Positions 8,314 through 14,970 of a stretch of DNA of 36,603 bases are shown piece after piece (positions within the stretch are counted from its first letter, which is position 1; each line of letters opens with the position of its first letter). The notes under the pieces were generated by a model. The model searched no databases, had not been told where the DNA came from, and saw only the letters and a list, made by a program, of their open reading frames with translations. Made by a program: the position numbers and the translations under genes. This DNA is from Paulinella micropora (Eukaryota > Cercozoa > Imbricatea > Euglyphida): NCBI GenBank assembly GCA_009731375.1, contig BJOX01000368.1, positions 499,336-535,938 on the forward strand. Reading direction: 5' to 3'.

Positions 8314-8641
8314 ATTACATCCGCCGCCCGTCATAGAAGTAGATGGCGAACTCACACCCGAACTCAAAAACCGCGTGATTGATGTCCAAATTAAGCAGGA
8401 AGAAAAAAAAATTGACCACGAATACGAGGACAACTGGGATTGCTGTATGACGAAGCGAAAAACAGACAGCCGCCTTATTAAATACTTATTTCAAATGGGT
8501 ATCATTATTGCCATCATCACCCTTTGTATCGTGAGACTGTCTGAAAAGAATATTCCGTGCGAGGTTGCTAACACGTACGTCGGTATTTTAACACTACTCA
8601 TCGGCATCTGCCTTCCATCGCCATCTTCAAGTAAGAAGTGA
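8303..8641 (+). CDS. Two-helix membrane protein
   Basis: 112 residues. A soluble acidic N-terminus (about 1-45) is followed by CCMTKRKTDSRLIKYL, one hydrophobic segment (about 64-79, MGIIIAIITLCIVRL), a short loop with CEV, and a second segment (about 90-106) ending in PSPSSSKK. The KxDSRLIKY-TM-loop-TM-PSP layout resembles small membrane proteins of giant viruses and PLVs. It overlaps the fibre gene's end by 11 bp in another frame, which suggests coupled expression. A role in an internal membrane or virion vertex is inference. Confidence 0.75.
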   Translation: MPPRLHPPPVIEVDGELTPELKNRVIDVQIKQEEKKIDHEYEDNWDCCMTKRKTDSRLIKYLFQMGIIIAIITLCIVRLSEKNIPCEVANTYVGILTLLIGICLPSPSSSKK

Positions 8642-8649
8642 ACCCGGGG

Positions 8650-8868
8650 TTAGCATTCAAAAGAATATACCTTATACCAAGAGCTATCACCCGCACAGAT
8701 TAACGGTAGGGCTTCATCAAAACTAATACACCAATCACTCATCGGCTTATACACACATCCCTTTTGGATACAATAAAGACAACTTTCATTTTTTTTATCG
8801 CTGACACGTGAATAGAAATCACAGGCAGTCCGAGCGGAAATATTAATTAATAAAAAGTTTATGAACAT
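8650..8868 (-). CDS. Secreted Cys-rich small protein
   Basis: 72 residues from MFINFLLINISARTA, which looks like a short signal peptide or anchor. Seven Cys follow, in a CDFYSR...CLYCIQKGCVY...WCISF...LICAG...FEC pattern like a disulfide-bonded PSI-type knot. An in-frame ATG five codons upstream (at 8883) is the alternative start. It is opposite in strand to both neighbours and its start lies 50 bp from the next plus-strand start. The function is unknown. Confidence 0.65.
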   Translation of the reverse strand: MFINFLLINISARTACDFYSRVSDKKNESCLYCIQKGCVYKPMSDWCISFDEALPLICAGDSSWYKVYSFEC

Positions 8869-8891
8869 TAGTATAGGTGACATCAAAACTT

Positions 8892-8917
8892 GGAGGTGCG
8901 GAGGCGAAGTCTCTGCG
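8892..8917 (+). promoter_or_regulatory. GC-rich hairpin repeat before start codon
   Basis: GGAGGTGCGGAGGCGAAG followed by TCTCTGCG, ending exactly at the ATG of the next gene (8918). Nearly identical over its full length to the copy before the lipase (17452-17477). Its stem pairs GCGGAGG with TCTCTGC through a GU and a mismatch. Confidence 0.85.
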
Positions 8918-9289
8918 ATGACTGACTATAAATATCAGCGTATTATTTTTCTGAGTAATGATTTTCCAGGCGGGGTTAATGGTAGCAAGACATTTGACAA
9001 AAACATTCAAATGAACTTTACGCCGACTAGAATGAATGTTAAGTTTATCCACTATTATAATGACTTGACTGAAACGAAAACAAAAATCCTTTATATGGAC
9101 CGCATTGGAATTATCGGCACATTCGCCGACAGCAACACGGCCAACATTTCAAATCTCGGCTATAATCTTGGAAATATCGGATGGACCGACGGGCAATACA
9201 GTTTTAGAGTGCTTAAAACGGACAGCGGTAATATTGAGACCGACCAACTAGCTGGAAGAATTGTTATTTGTTTAGAATTTTTGGCTTGA
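8918..9289 (+). CDS. Small virion-like protein, unknown
   Basis: 123 residues from MTDYKYQRI. It is rich in beta-type sequence (FTPTRMNVKFIHYY, ILYMDRIGIIGTF, GRIVICLEFLA), which fits a compact beta sandwich such as a capsid-associated or vertex protein. The ATG directly after the GC-rich hairpin is taken as the start; an in-frame ATG 19 codons upstream (8861) would run translation through the hairpin. A reversed copy of the hairpin follows its stop by 5 nt, so the gene is bracketed by the repeat. The family is not recognised. Confidence 0.7.
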   Translation: MTDYKYQRIIFLSNDFPGGVNGSKTFDKNIQMNFTPTRMNVKFIHYYNDLTETKTKILYMDRIGIIGTFADSNTANISNLGYNLGNIGWTDGQYSFRVLKTDSGNIETDQLAGRIVICLEFLA

Positions 9290-9293
9290 AGAA

Positions 9294-9320
9294 GCAGGGG
9301 CAAGCCCCCGCACCCCCCTC
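9294..9320 (-). promoter_or_regulatory. GC-rich hairpin repeat at gene 3' end
   Basis: GCAGGGGCAAGCCCCCGCAC followed by a C/T tract. This is the reverse complement of the start-codon family with G-C pairs replacing some G-T/A pairs. GCAGGGGC and GCCCCCGC can pair. It lies 5 nt after a stop codon, where it could end or process transcripts. Confidence 0.85.
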
Positions 9321-9383
9321 CGTTGTTGTAAGCGATTAAAACAAAAAATATATTTTAGAATATATAAAAGTGTTTTTGAGGTT

Positions 9384-9412
9384 GTAGGAGGTTTTTGAAA
9401 AAAAGCTCATAC
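9384..9412 (+). promoter_or_regulatory. Imperfect palindromic leader before ATPase
   Basis: GTAGGAGGTTTTTG faces AAAAAAAGCTCATAC across a short centre and pairs with two mismatches. The same plan (GTA-AG-GG-T5-6 / A7-GC-x-CTTAC) is near perfect before the gene at 14971. An AT-rich TATA-like stretch (9340-9368) lies upstream. Confidence 0.6.
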
Positions 9413-9413
9413 T

Positions 9414-10238
9414 ATGGAAAAAATCAATAATGTAAAGGTAAAACCAGTTAAGCAAAACGGAGATGGCGACAAGTTGGCTAAAGGACATAAGTTATTTGAC
9501 GAGCCGTATGCCAATATTTTTCTTCTCGCTCGTAAGAAGAGTGGCAAGACGACAGCACTGTTTGAAATCCTGAAACGAACGACTGACAAAAAGACCCGTA
9601 TTGTTATCATAGCCAGCACAATACACAAGGACCACATTTACAAAGAAATGGTTAAGTTCTTCAAAAAGAAGGGAAACCCGATGGCGATATACACATATTT
9701 GAAAGCGGACGGCTACAGTGTGATAGACTATGAGTTAGACAAATTGAATAAACCCGACGAAGAGCAAGAAGAGGGCGAAATCGTTCAGGATGGAAAAGAA
9801 GAACCGAAGCCAAAGTTTTTATATTTCGGAAAAGAAGACGAAAAGAAGAAGCAGGGGCAAGCGCCAACAGAAAGACCATCTAAGTATCAAACTCCCGAAG
9901 TCGTGTTCGTGTTAGATGACCTCGGCTCAGGTTTAAGGGATAAGTCCGTGAGCGACCTGTTAAAGAAAAACCGCCACTACAAGTCAAAAGTAATTATGAG
10001 CTCTCAGTATCTTAACGACTTACGTCCCGAAGCGATTAAACAGCTTGACTACCTTCTTATTTTTCCGGGACAGAGTGTAGATAAAATAGAACTCGTGTAT
10101 AAACATCTGGACCTTGGCTACGACCTTGAATACTTCATTGAAAAATACCACGAGGCGACGAAAGAGAGGTTTAACTTTTTGTATGTGGATGCGGTATCAG
10201 ACGAACTGAGGCAGAATTTTAACAAGCGATTTTTATGA
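9414..10238 (+). CDS. A32/FtsK-type genome-packaging ATPase
   Basis: 274 residues. It drives DNA into the capsid using ATP. The Walker A motif is ARKKSGKTTAL (residues 39-49; the usual first Gly is Ala). The Walker B motif is VVFVLDDLG (163-171). A conserved SSQYLNDL (196-203) takes the sensor position. Length and order fit PLV and virophage packaging ATPases. A charged linker (115-160) carries KKQGQAPTERP, encoded by a partial copy of the element's GC-rich repeat (9851-9866), and may be disordered. The start follows an AT-rich promoter-like stretch and an imperfect palindrome. Confidence 0.93.
   Translation: MEKINNVKVKPVKQNGDGDKLAKGHKLFDEPYANIFLLARKKSGKTTALFEILKRTTDKKTRIVIIASTIHKDHIYKEMVKFFKKKGNPMAIYTYLKADGYSVIDYELDKLNKPDEEQEEGEIVQDGKEEPKPKFLYFGKEDEKKKQGQAPTERPSKYQTPEVVFVLDDLGSGLRDKSVSDLLKKNRHYKSKVIMSSQYLNDLRPEAIKQLDYLLIFPGQSVDKIELVYKHLDLGYDLEYFIEKYHEATKERFNFLYVDAVSDELRQNFNKRFL
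9851..9866 (-). repeat. Partial GC-rich repeat inside ATPase gene
   Basis: GCAGGGGCAAGCGCCA matches the first 12 bases of the gene-end hairpin repeat. It encodes QGQAP in the ATPase linker, the same peptide made by the repeat copy at 11643. It may be an old in-frame insertion of the repeat. Confidence 0.55.
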
Positions 10239-10248
10239 ATTTATTATT

Positions 10249-10271
10249 AATTATTTTTTTCTATATATTAT
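10249..10271 (+). promoter_or_regulatory. T-run plus TATA promoter-like motif
   Basis: A run of Ts followed by CTATATATTATA lies directly before the ATG at 10273. The same layout (T5-9, short spacer, TATA-like word) recurs before several genes in the element. Confidence 0.6.
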
Positions 10272-10272
10272 A

Positions 10273-10593
10273 ATGGTCGTCAAAACAACAAGGGTTGAAG
10301 TCATTCCAACAGTCGGAAAAATAACAAGAAACTCAAACACGATGGCGGGCGGAAAAAAGAAAACTGGTCGCAAGAAACAAAAGGGCTGCGGGCAACAGGG
10401 TGGTAAAGTAAATTGGAAGAAAGTCGGACAAGCGATATTGGATGCTAATAGTTTTATCAAGAAGAATAAATTGGTTTCAAAGGGCGCCACTTTTCTTAAC
10501 GACATTGGAGTGCCGTATGCTGGTAAGGTTGCTATGGCTGCGGCCAAACAAGGCTACGGCAAGCAGCGAGGCCGTGGAGCACTTAAATTTTAA
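10273..10593 (+). CDS. Small basic Gly/Lys-rich core-like protein
   Basis: 106 residues. The N-terminus is followed by a basic cluster (GGKKKTGRKKQKGCGQQGGK). Then comes an amphipathic part (WKKVGQAILDANSFIKKNKL), a small hydrophobic stretch (VPYAGKVAMAAAKQGYG) and the end KQRGRGALKF. Small Lys/Gly-rich proteins with a GYGxxRGRG-like tail are frequent in PLVs and are thought to be minor virion or DNA-condensing proteins. That role is inference here. It lies between the packaging ATPase and the protease region, in the morphogenesis block. Confidence 0.75.
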   Translation: MVVKTTRVEVIPTVGKITRNSNTMAGGKKKTGRKKQKGCGQQGGKVNWKKVGQAILDANSFIKKNKLVSKGATFLNDIGVPYAGKVAMAAAKQGYGKQRGRGALKF

Positions 10594-10647
10594 CCCCTAT
10601 ATGGAGTAAAATAAATCTTATATTAATTTTTTTTACTCAATATAACT

Positions 10648-11223
10648 ATGACGAAAATAATAAACGGAGGGCGTATGAAGACCAAAAGGCGAAAGCAACG
10701 GCCGCCGAGGATATACAGAACGAAAGATGGACGACCGTATATCAAAGTAAAAGGGGAGCGAGCATATCTAAACTTTGGAAATAAAACGAATGACTTATCA
10801 ACACTTCAAATTGTTAAGCTATTTATGAAATACTTGAATAAAACAAAATCAAAGAAACCGTGGCCGAACCATAAAGACAAAAGAAAACTGAAAAAAGTTC
10901 AGAGCCTGTCAGAGATTGAACAGAACACGAGAATGGCTATTCAAGACCACTTAGATAAACTCAAGCAGGAGAAATATGAAAAGATAGAAGCCATAGACAA
11001 GAAGGAGAAAGCGGACATTGAAGAAAAAGACCAGGAAAGGAAGAGGCAACACCGCAAAGAATTAGCCGACATACAAGAAAGGCAGGACGAAAAGAACCGC
11101 GAACTTATGAAAGAGCAACGACTTATTGATGAATTACGGAGAACTAAGCAAGGACTATTAACAGCACCTATTGAAGAAAAAACGCCAAAAAAAACACTCC
11201 AAAGTCATCTCCAAGCGGAATAA
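10648..11223 (+). CDS. First segment of three-frame protease-region gene
   Basis: 191 residues in its own frame. The N-terminus is basic (MKTKRRKQRPPRIYRTKDGRPYIKV, broken here only for length: residues 10-34) with a compact KVKGERAYLNFGNK segment. A long charged coiled coil follows from about 90 to 165. The frame ends 28 nt after an A8 run at 11187-11194. The -1 frame is open from 11175 and continues without any ATG until 11298. This suggests the coiled coil is the front part of a longer polyprotein reached by frameshift or interrupted by a homopolymer indel. Alternatively it is a free coiled-coil virion protein. Confidence 0.75.
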   Translation: MTKIINGGRMKTKRRKQRPPRIYRTKDGRPYIKVKGERAYLNFGNKTNDLSTLQIVKLFMKYLNKTKSKKPWPNHKDKRKLKKVQSLSEIEQNTRMAIQDHLDKLKQEKYEKIEAIDKKEKADIEEKDQERKRQHRKELADIQERQDEKNRELMKEQRLIDELRRTKQGLLTAPIEEKTPKKTLQSHLQAE

Positions 11224-11672
11224 CTGATATAACTGATGAAGTAAATAAGCAAGCAAAAGATTTGAAAGATGAAAAGAGAAAAAGAATTATTGATGCTATG
11301 TTTACAGAGGGTATGAGATTACAACGAAAAAATACTGGAAAACCTAAACATAACGCCATAGTATCCAGCCTTATAAAAGCAGGCGTTGATATTAAAATCG
11401 TTAAACCAAAAGGTAAGAAGAAAAATTATTCAGAGACGTTGAAACAATGGTTATACACTCAAAAATTTACAGAAAAAATAACTTCTCCTGATGAAGGTTG
11501 GAACACAGTCGATAAACTTGTAAAAGAAAAGAAAACACCACAGACAAAACAACCGCCAACCACACCGCAGACGCCTCTACAACAACAACAACAAACAACC
11601 ACTAATTCACCCGAGGCTAAACAGCTTATATTTGAACTAACACAGGGGCAAGCCCCCGCACCCCCCAGATGA
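11175..11672 (+). CDS. Middle segment of three-frame gene, no proper start
   Basis: This frame is open from 11175, but its first ATG is only at 11298, inside what looks like continuous sequence (DEVNKQAKDLKDEKRKRIIDAMF). It has a helical basic part (GMRLQRKNTGKPKHNAIVSS), a SETLKQWLYTQKF stretch, then a Thr/Pro/Gln-rich linker (QQQQQTTTNSPEAKQ) ending TQGQAPAPPR and stop. The last codons are made by a GC-rich hairpin repeat. The linker style continues in the +1 frame (DEVSAQAQQQAPAPTTDVD) into the protease. I read it as the interior of one precursor rather than a gene of its own. Confidence 0.6.
   Translation, partial: RKNAKKNTPKSSPSGITDITDEVNKQAKDLKDEKRKRIIDAMFTEGMRLQRKNTGKPKHNAIVSSLIKAGVDIKIVKPKGKKKNYSETLKQWLYTQKFTEKITSPDEGWNTVDKLVKEKKTPQTKQPPTTPQTPLQQQQQTTTNSPEAKQLIFELTQGQAPAPPR
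11187..11194 (+). other. A8 slippery run between frames
   Basis: In the first segment's frame the codons are CCA AAA AAA ACA, giving the heptamer A-AAA-AAA, a classic -1 slippery site. The frame reached by a -1 slip is open to 11672. A single-base sequencing or assembly error in the run would have the same appearance. Confidence 0.6.
11643..11666 (-). repeat. GC-rich hairpin repeat inside coding region
   Basis: CAGGGGCAAGCCCCCGCACC plus CCCC. It is the same family as 9294-9320 and 14826-14850. It spans exactly the only window (11641-11672) where the middle frame and the protease frame are both open, so the frame change must lie within or beside it. The final C run has six Cs here and five in the 14826 copy; losing one C would join the frames. 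Confidence 0.8.
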
Positions 11673-11754
11673 AGTATCCGCACAAGCCCAACAACAAGCA
11701 CCAGCCCCCACAACGGATGTAGATATTATTCAACAAGAGATAGACCCAGGGGTT

Positions 11755-11775
11755 GTAGGGGGAGGAGGCCCCTAC
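11755..11775 (+). promoter_or_regulatory. Second hairpin before protease ATG
   Basis: GTAGGGG (11755-11761) and CCCCTAC (11769-11775) are perfect reverse complements around a 7-nt loop, 6 nt before the ATG at 11782. It differs in sequence from the repeat family but has the same position relative to a start codon. Confidence 0.55.
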
Positions 11776-11781
11776 GGCTTA

Positions 11782-12261
11782 ATGACGGACGAAATAAATG
11801 AGATTATGAAAAAACATAAGTGGTTTCTCGGCACAGTTCCAAGCGACCAGCTCAACACTTTGAACCCTGGAAGCAGAAAGCGATACGGCTTCATAATGAA
11901 CTTAGACCGCCATAATCAAGGAGGCTCGCACTGGATAGCAGTATGGATTTCTTTGAAAGGAGACAGAGCTGTTGAAGTTTATGACCCGCTAGCCGAATAT
12001 GAGCCGACTGAACTTTTCCAGCAACAAATGAAACAGCTGTTAGATAAGAGCCGTCCTGATAGTTATTTATTAATGAAGGTTAATCAAGTTAAACAACAGA
12101 GCGACACCTCTGATACATGCGGATGGCACAGTATGCGGTTTCTTTTAGAGCGGGCGAAAGGAACCCGTTTTAAATTTGCCAGCGGATGGACTGATTTGAA
12201 GGAGAAGGAGGCGGAGGAGTTGAAATCGCAGAATGGGTATGGTTTTGATACATATATTTAG
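11782..12261 (+). CDS. Adenovirus-type cysteine maturation protease
   Basis: 159 residues from the ATG; the frame is open from 11641. Ulp1/adenain-like fold with catalytic His in NQGGSHWIAVW (His50), Asp in EVYDPL (Asp68), Gln106 and Cys in DTCGWHSM (Cys113). The Gln-x6-Cys spacing is typical. It would cleave capsid precursors during virion maturation. The residues just before the ATG (GGGGPYGL) look like natural protease N-terminus and linker, and no ATG occurs between 11641 and 11782. The protease may therefore be the C-terminal part of a precursor with the two preceding segments. It lies between core-like and capsid genes. Confidence 0.9.
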   Translation: MTDEINEIMKKHKWFLGTVPSDQLNTLNPGSRKRYGFIMNLDRHNQGGSHWIAVWISLKGDRAVEVYDPLAEYEPTELFQQQMKQLLDKSRPDSYLLMKVNQVKQQSDTSDTCGWHSMRFLLERAKGTRFKFASGWTDLKEKEAEELKSQNGYGFDTYI

Positions 12262-12294
12262 ACCCCGCCAGTAAATATTCAAATAAAAAGCAAA

Positions 12295-12315
12295 AATATA
12301 TTTTCCTATATATAA
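12295..12315 (+). promoter_or_regulatory. AT-rich promoter-like motif before minor capsid
   Basis: ATATATTTTCCTATATATAA, a T-rich stretch followed by TATATATA, about 35-55 nt before the ATG and directly upstream of the GC-rich hairpin. Confidence 0.55.
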
Positions 12316-12323
12316 ACTCAATT

Positions 12324-12348
12324 GGAGGTGCGGAGACTTGTCTCTGCT
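12324..12348 (+). promoter_or_regulatory. GC-rich hairpin repeat before minor capsid start
   Basis: GGAGGTGCGGAGACTTGTCT followed by CTGCT, then ATG at 12349. The stem GCGGAGAC/GTCTCTGC differs from the integrase copy at paired positions (C-G to A-T-type change with pairing kept), which suggests that the structure is maintained. Confidence 0.85.
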
Positions 12349-13161
12349 ATGGAATACAAAGGAGGGAGAAGTTCGGGTATCTATTACATAAACAGTAAAA
12401 ACAGGATAAACGGCACGGATAGCGACTTTACACACTCTTTGGATTTAAGAGGGCTGGACAATCCAACACATTGTAAAATACTTCATATCTATGTGCCGAA
12501 GTCGTATTACTCTGTGGCAAGTCCTTACAACACTTTTACTCTGAGTGAAGATGGGTATGAGGCTCTCATTACGATACCTGAGGGCAACTACACAATGAAC
12601 AACTTAAAAAATAAGCTGACCGAAGTGCTAACCGCAGACAGTCCAAACCATTACACATACACGATAACAAGCAACAATACGAATACCGACCCAGAAGACG
12701 GAAAGCTATTATTCACAGTGGCGAACAACGGAGGAATTCAACCGCGGTTTATATTCGACACCGAAACACGTATCCACGAAGTAATGGGTTTTGACCGAGA
12801 CTCAACATATTTATTTGCTAATGACGTCATCAAGTCGCCGAATGTAATTATTCTTACAGGAGAAAAAACATTGTATCTACAGTCGGACCTGATTGGCGAA
12901 GGCGATAATCACGTGCTTCAAGAAATATATACCGCTAACGAAATCCCGTTCGGCTCTGTTATCTACGACGGCTCGGGCAGTGAATATGGCAAAAGACTAT
13001 CTACTAATTCTAACAATGTATTTAGGTTTTATTTGACTGACGAAAATGACCAACCCATTAACCTAAATGGTCTCGGAATTGTAATGACGTTGTTGATTTA
13101 TCGTGAGACGAATTATTTTAATTTATTTTCATCATTTTTTAATTTGTTGAAAAACCGGTAA
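12349..13161 (+). CDS. Minor capsid (penton) protein
   Basis: 270 residues. The N-terminus GIYYINSKNRINGTDSDF with a following SLDL, the central beta-rich part (ALITIPEGNYTMNNL, HEVMGFDRDSTY) and the end VFRFYLTDENDQPINLNG...VMTLLIY match the single-jelly-roll penton proteins of PLVs and virophages. These fill the five-fold vertices of the capsid. It lies directly upstream of the major capsid gene, the usual order. The start is set by the ATG right after the GC-rich hairpin; an upstream TTG in frame is not used here. The last residues are unusually hydrophobic/aromatic (NYFNLFSSFFNLL). Confidence 0.88.
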   Translation: MEYKGGRSSGIYYINSKNRINGTDSDFTHSLDLRGLDNPTHCKILHIYVPKSYYSVASPYNTFTLSEDGYEALITIPEGNYTMNNLKNKLTEVLTADSPNHYTYTITSNNTNTDPEDGKLLFTVANNGGIQPRFIFDTETRIHEVMGFDRDSTYLFANDVIKSPNVIILTGEKTLYLQSDLIGEGDNHVLQEIYTANEIPFGSVIYDGSGSEYGKRLSTNSNNVFRFYLTDENDQPINLNGLGIVMTLLIYRETNYFNLFSSFFNLLKNR

Positions 13162-13169
13162 TTTATAAT

Positions 13170-13206
13170 TATTTATTTTTTTTCTATTTACAAGATATAG
13201 AACCTT
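13170..13206 (+). promoter_or_regulatory. Promoter-like motif before major capsid gene
   Basis: A run of eight Ts, then CTATTTACAAGATATAGAAC. It matches the T-run plus ATATAG(A)AAC layout before the genes at 14971 and 17479, so ATATAGAAAC may be a late-gene signal. Confidence 0.55.
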
Positions 13207-13209
13207 TGA

Positions 13210-13223
13210 TTGTAAGCTTACAA
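13210..13223 (+). promoter_or_regulatory. Perfect 14-bp palindrome before MCP start
   Basis: TTGTAAGCTTACAA is fully self-complementary and ends 4 nt before the ATG at 13228. Its GTAAG/CTTAC arms recur in the 14939-14969 inverted repeat. Confidence 0.75.
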
Positions 13224-13227
13224 AAAA

Positions 13228-14826
13228 ATGCCCGTCCAATATGGAGGAGAACTTACACACAGCCAGAGCGAACTCATTCGCGGAAAGTATTCGCTTAACA
13301 AACTTACAGCCCGCGAGAGTCTTGCGACTGTTCCGATTACAACCGTTGGAGGAATTGAATCAACTTTTGAAATTCCTACTCGTCCTTTGAACCTTGCGAG
13401 GTCTGTGTTGCGATTTACCTACACGCCCGATAGTAGCGGTGGCGGACGGTATAACAAAATTCCGATGGATTGTCTGGCGATGATTAAGACGATTGAACTG
13501 CGAAGCCGAAGCGGACAGTATCTGTGTAATCTTCAAAATGTTGGAAATTACACTAAGATGATTTGGAAGCCTGAGATTTCCTATGAAAGATTTATGGCTT
13601 TGGAAAACCACGGGGCCGGGTCTGGTTATGGTTCTTTGCTTCAAAAGTGTAATGCTCCAACTACTGTCGCCGTTCCTTCTACTGGTTATGATGATTTGTA
13701 TGCTTTAAGTAATACCATCGCAGCAGTTGGAAATGTTACCGCACACACTGCTATCGCAACAGCAGGTGGAAATACTTATACTGATGCTGTCGTTAACGCC
13801 GCAATTACCGACCTTGAAGGAAAAATTAACACTGTCAAAGATAACCTTCGTGCTTTGACTACTACATTGAAGGGAGAGGTTAAGAATACCTTTCAACAGC
13901 CTTCTATCACAGCCCGCCGTCATGATGATGCTCTTATTGCGAATGGAACTGGTGCTGCTAGCTTCGTCGATGTTGCTTATGAGGAGGCGAAGTATTTTGA
14001 AGGCGGGACTGCTGATGCGAAAGAACCCGCTATTAATGTTTCTATTCCACTAGGTATGATTTTTGGAACCATTTTTGAAATTGATAAGACTATCGGCTTT
14101 AATGAAATTCTTGATTTGCGAATTGTGTGGGAGGGAACCAGCAAGACATTCTTTAATGGAAGTGATGCCCTTAGTGTTGGAGCAGGAGCAACGATGGCAG
14201 CGCAAGCCGCAAATATTACTAACCTTAACTTATTTCTTGCTGTTGAAACCGACCCGAATGTTATCGTGGGCGTTCAGCAAAAGATTGCGGGTGAAGGCTT
14301 TTCGTTCAAGACCGAATACCCGATTTCGTGGAAAACCAATCTTCCAGCTGGCAGTCAGTCATTTGTTTTGAAGATGAACCGCTCTCAGGGTGAGAGAATT
14401 CGCCGAATTTACACTAGCGGGTTTAATAATACCGAAAGTTCGAATACAGCATTTGATTGCGATAACCGAGCACAGGCTAAGATTACTTCTTATTACACTA
14501 CTTTGGATAGTAATAGAATTCAGCAGTTTGATATCACTTGCTCCCGCGATGAAGACTATATGCTTTTGAAGGAAAAACTTAAGGGGTCTGCCGTTTTGAA
14601 TACAAATGTGTATAAGTATAACTGGTTCCATGTTGATTTCTGGGACCACAACCGCCCGCTTTATGACAAGAGAGAAGAAGAGGGGTATGAAGTGTCGGGT
14701 CTGTCTTTGGACACTGAACGGCGGTATGAATGGAGCGCGAATGGGGCGGCGCAATTGAATTATTATACTTACGCTATTCTTCAGAGGACTATTGTCGTTA
14801 AGGGAATTGAAATTATGATGAGTTAG
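13228..14826 (+). CDS. Double-jelly-roll major capsid protein
   Basis: 532 residues, the expected size for a PLV MCP; it forms the pseudo-hexameric capsomers. The N-terminus MPVQYGGELTHSQSELIRGK is followed by beta-rich jelly-roll sequence (PTRPLNLARSVLRFTYTP). A helical/variable insertion lies at about 175-245 (AVGNVTAHTAIA...). The second roll includes FSFKTEYPISWKTNLPAGS, and the end is LNYYTYAILQRTIVVKGIEI. It follows the minor capsid gene and a palindromic leader. The stop codon overlaps the first base of a reversed GC-rich hairpin. Confidence 0.93.
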   Translation: MPVQYGGELTHSQSELIRGKYSLNKLTARESLATVPITTVGGIESTFEIPTRPLNLARSVLRFTYTPDSSGGGRYNKIPMDCLAMIKTIELRSRSGQYLCNLQNVGNYTKMIWKPEISYERFMALENHGAGSGYGSLLQKCNAPTTVAVPSTGYDDLYALSNTIAAVGNVTAHTAIATAGGNTYTDAVVNAAITDLEGKINTVKDNLRALTTTLKGEVKNTFQQPSITARRHDDALIANGTGAASFVDVAYEEAKYFEGGTADAKEPAINVSIPLGMIFGTIFEIDKTIGFNEILDLRIVWEGTSKTFFNGSDALSVGAGATMAAQAANITNLNLFLAVETDPNVIVGVQQKIAGEGFSFKTEYPISWKTNLPAGSQSFVLKMNRSQGERIRRIYTSGFNNTESSNTAFDCDNRAQAKITSYYTTLDSNRIQQFDITCSRDEDYMLLKEKLKGSAVLNTNVYKYNWFHVDFWDHNRPLYDKREEEGYEVSGLSLDTERRYEWSANGAAQLNYYTYAILQRTIVVKGIEIMMS

Positions 14827-14850
14827 CAGGGGCGAGCCCCCGCACCCCCA
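14826..14850 (-). terminator. GC-rich hairpin repeat at MCP 3' end
   Basis: GCAGGGGCGAGCCCCCGCAC followed by CCCCA. It begins on the last base of the MCP stop codon. The stem GCAGGGGC/GCCCCCGC is strong. The position fits a transcript 3'-end hairpin, as known for some giant viruses; that function is inference. Confidence 0.75.
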
Positions 14851-14885
14851 CCATTTAGGTAAGAGGTAATTATTAATTTTGTTAG

Positions 14886-14914
14886 TTAATTTATTTTTTT
14901 GATAATATAGAAAC
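14886..14914 (+). promoter_or_regulatory. Promoter-like T-run plus ATATAGAAAC
   Basis: TTAATTTATTTTTTTGATAA followed by TATAGAAAC. This is the clearest copy of the recurrent T-run and ATATAGAAAC pair. It lies about 60-85 nt upstream of the ATG at 14971. Confidence 0.55.
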
Positions 14915-14938
14915 TCTAACAAAACATTTTTTGAGATC

Positions 14939-14969
14939 GTAAGTGGTTTTTTGTAAAAAAAGCACTTAC
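14939..14969 (+). promoter_or_regulatory. Long palindromic leader before virion protein
   Basis: The arms GTAAGTGGTTTTTTG and TAAAAAAAGCACTTAC pair over almost their whole length with one mismatch and practically no loop. The right arm ends one base before the ATG at 14971. The adjacent TTTTTTGAGATC resembles TTTTTGAGGTT before the ATPase leader. Confidence 0.75.
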
Positions 14970-14970
14970 A

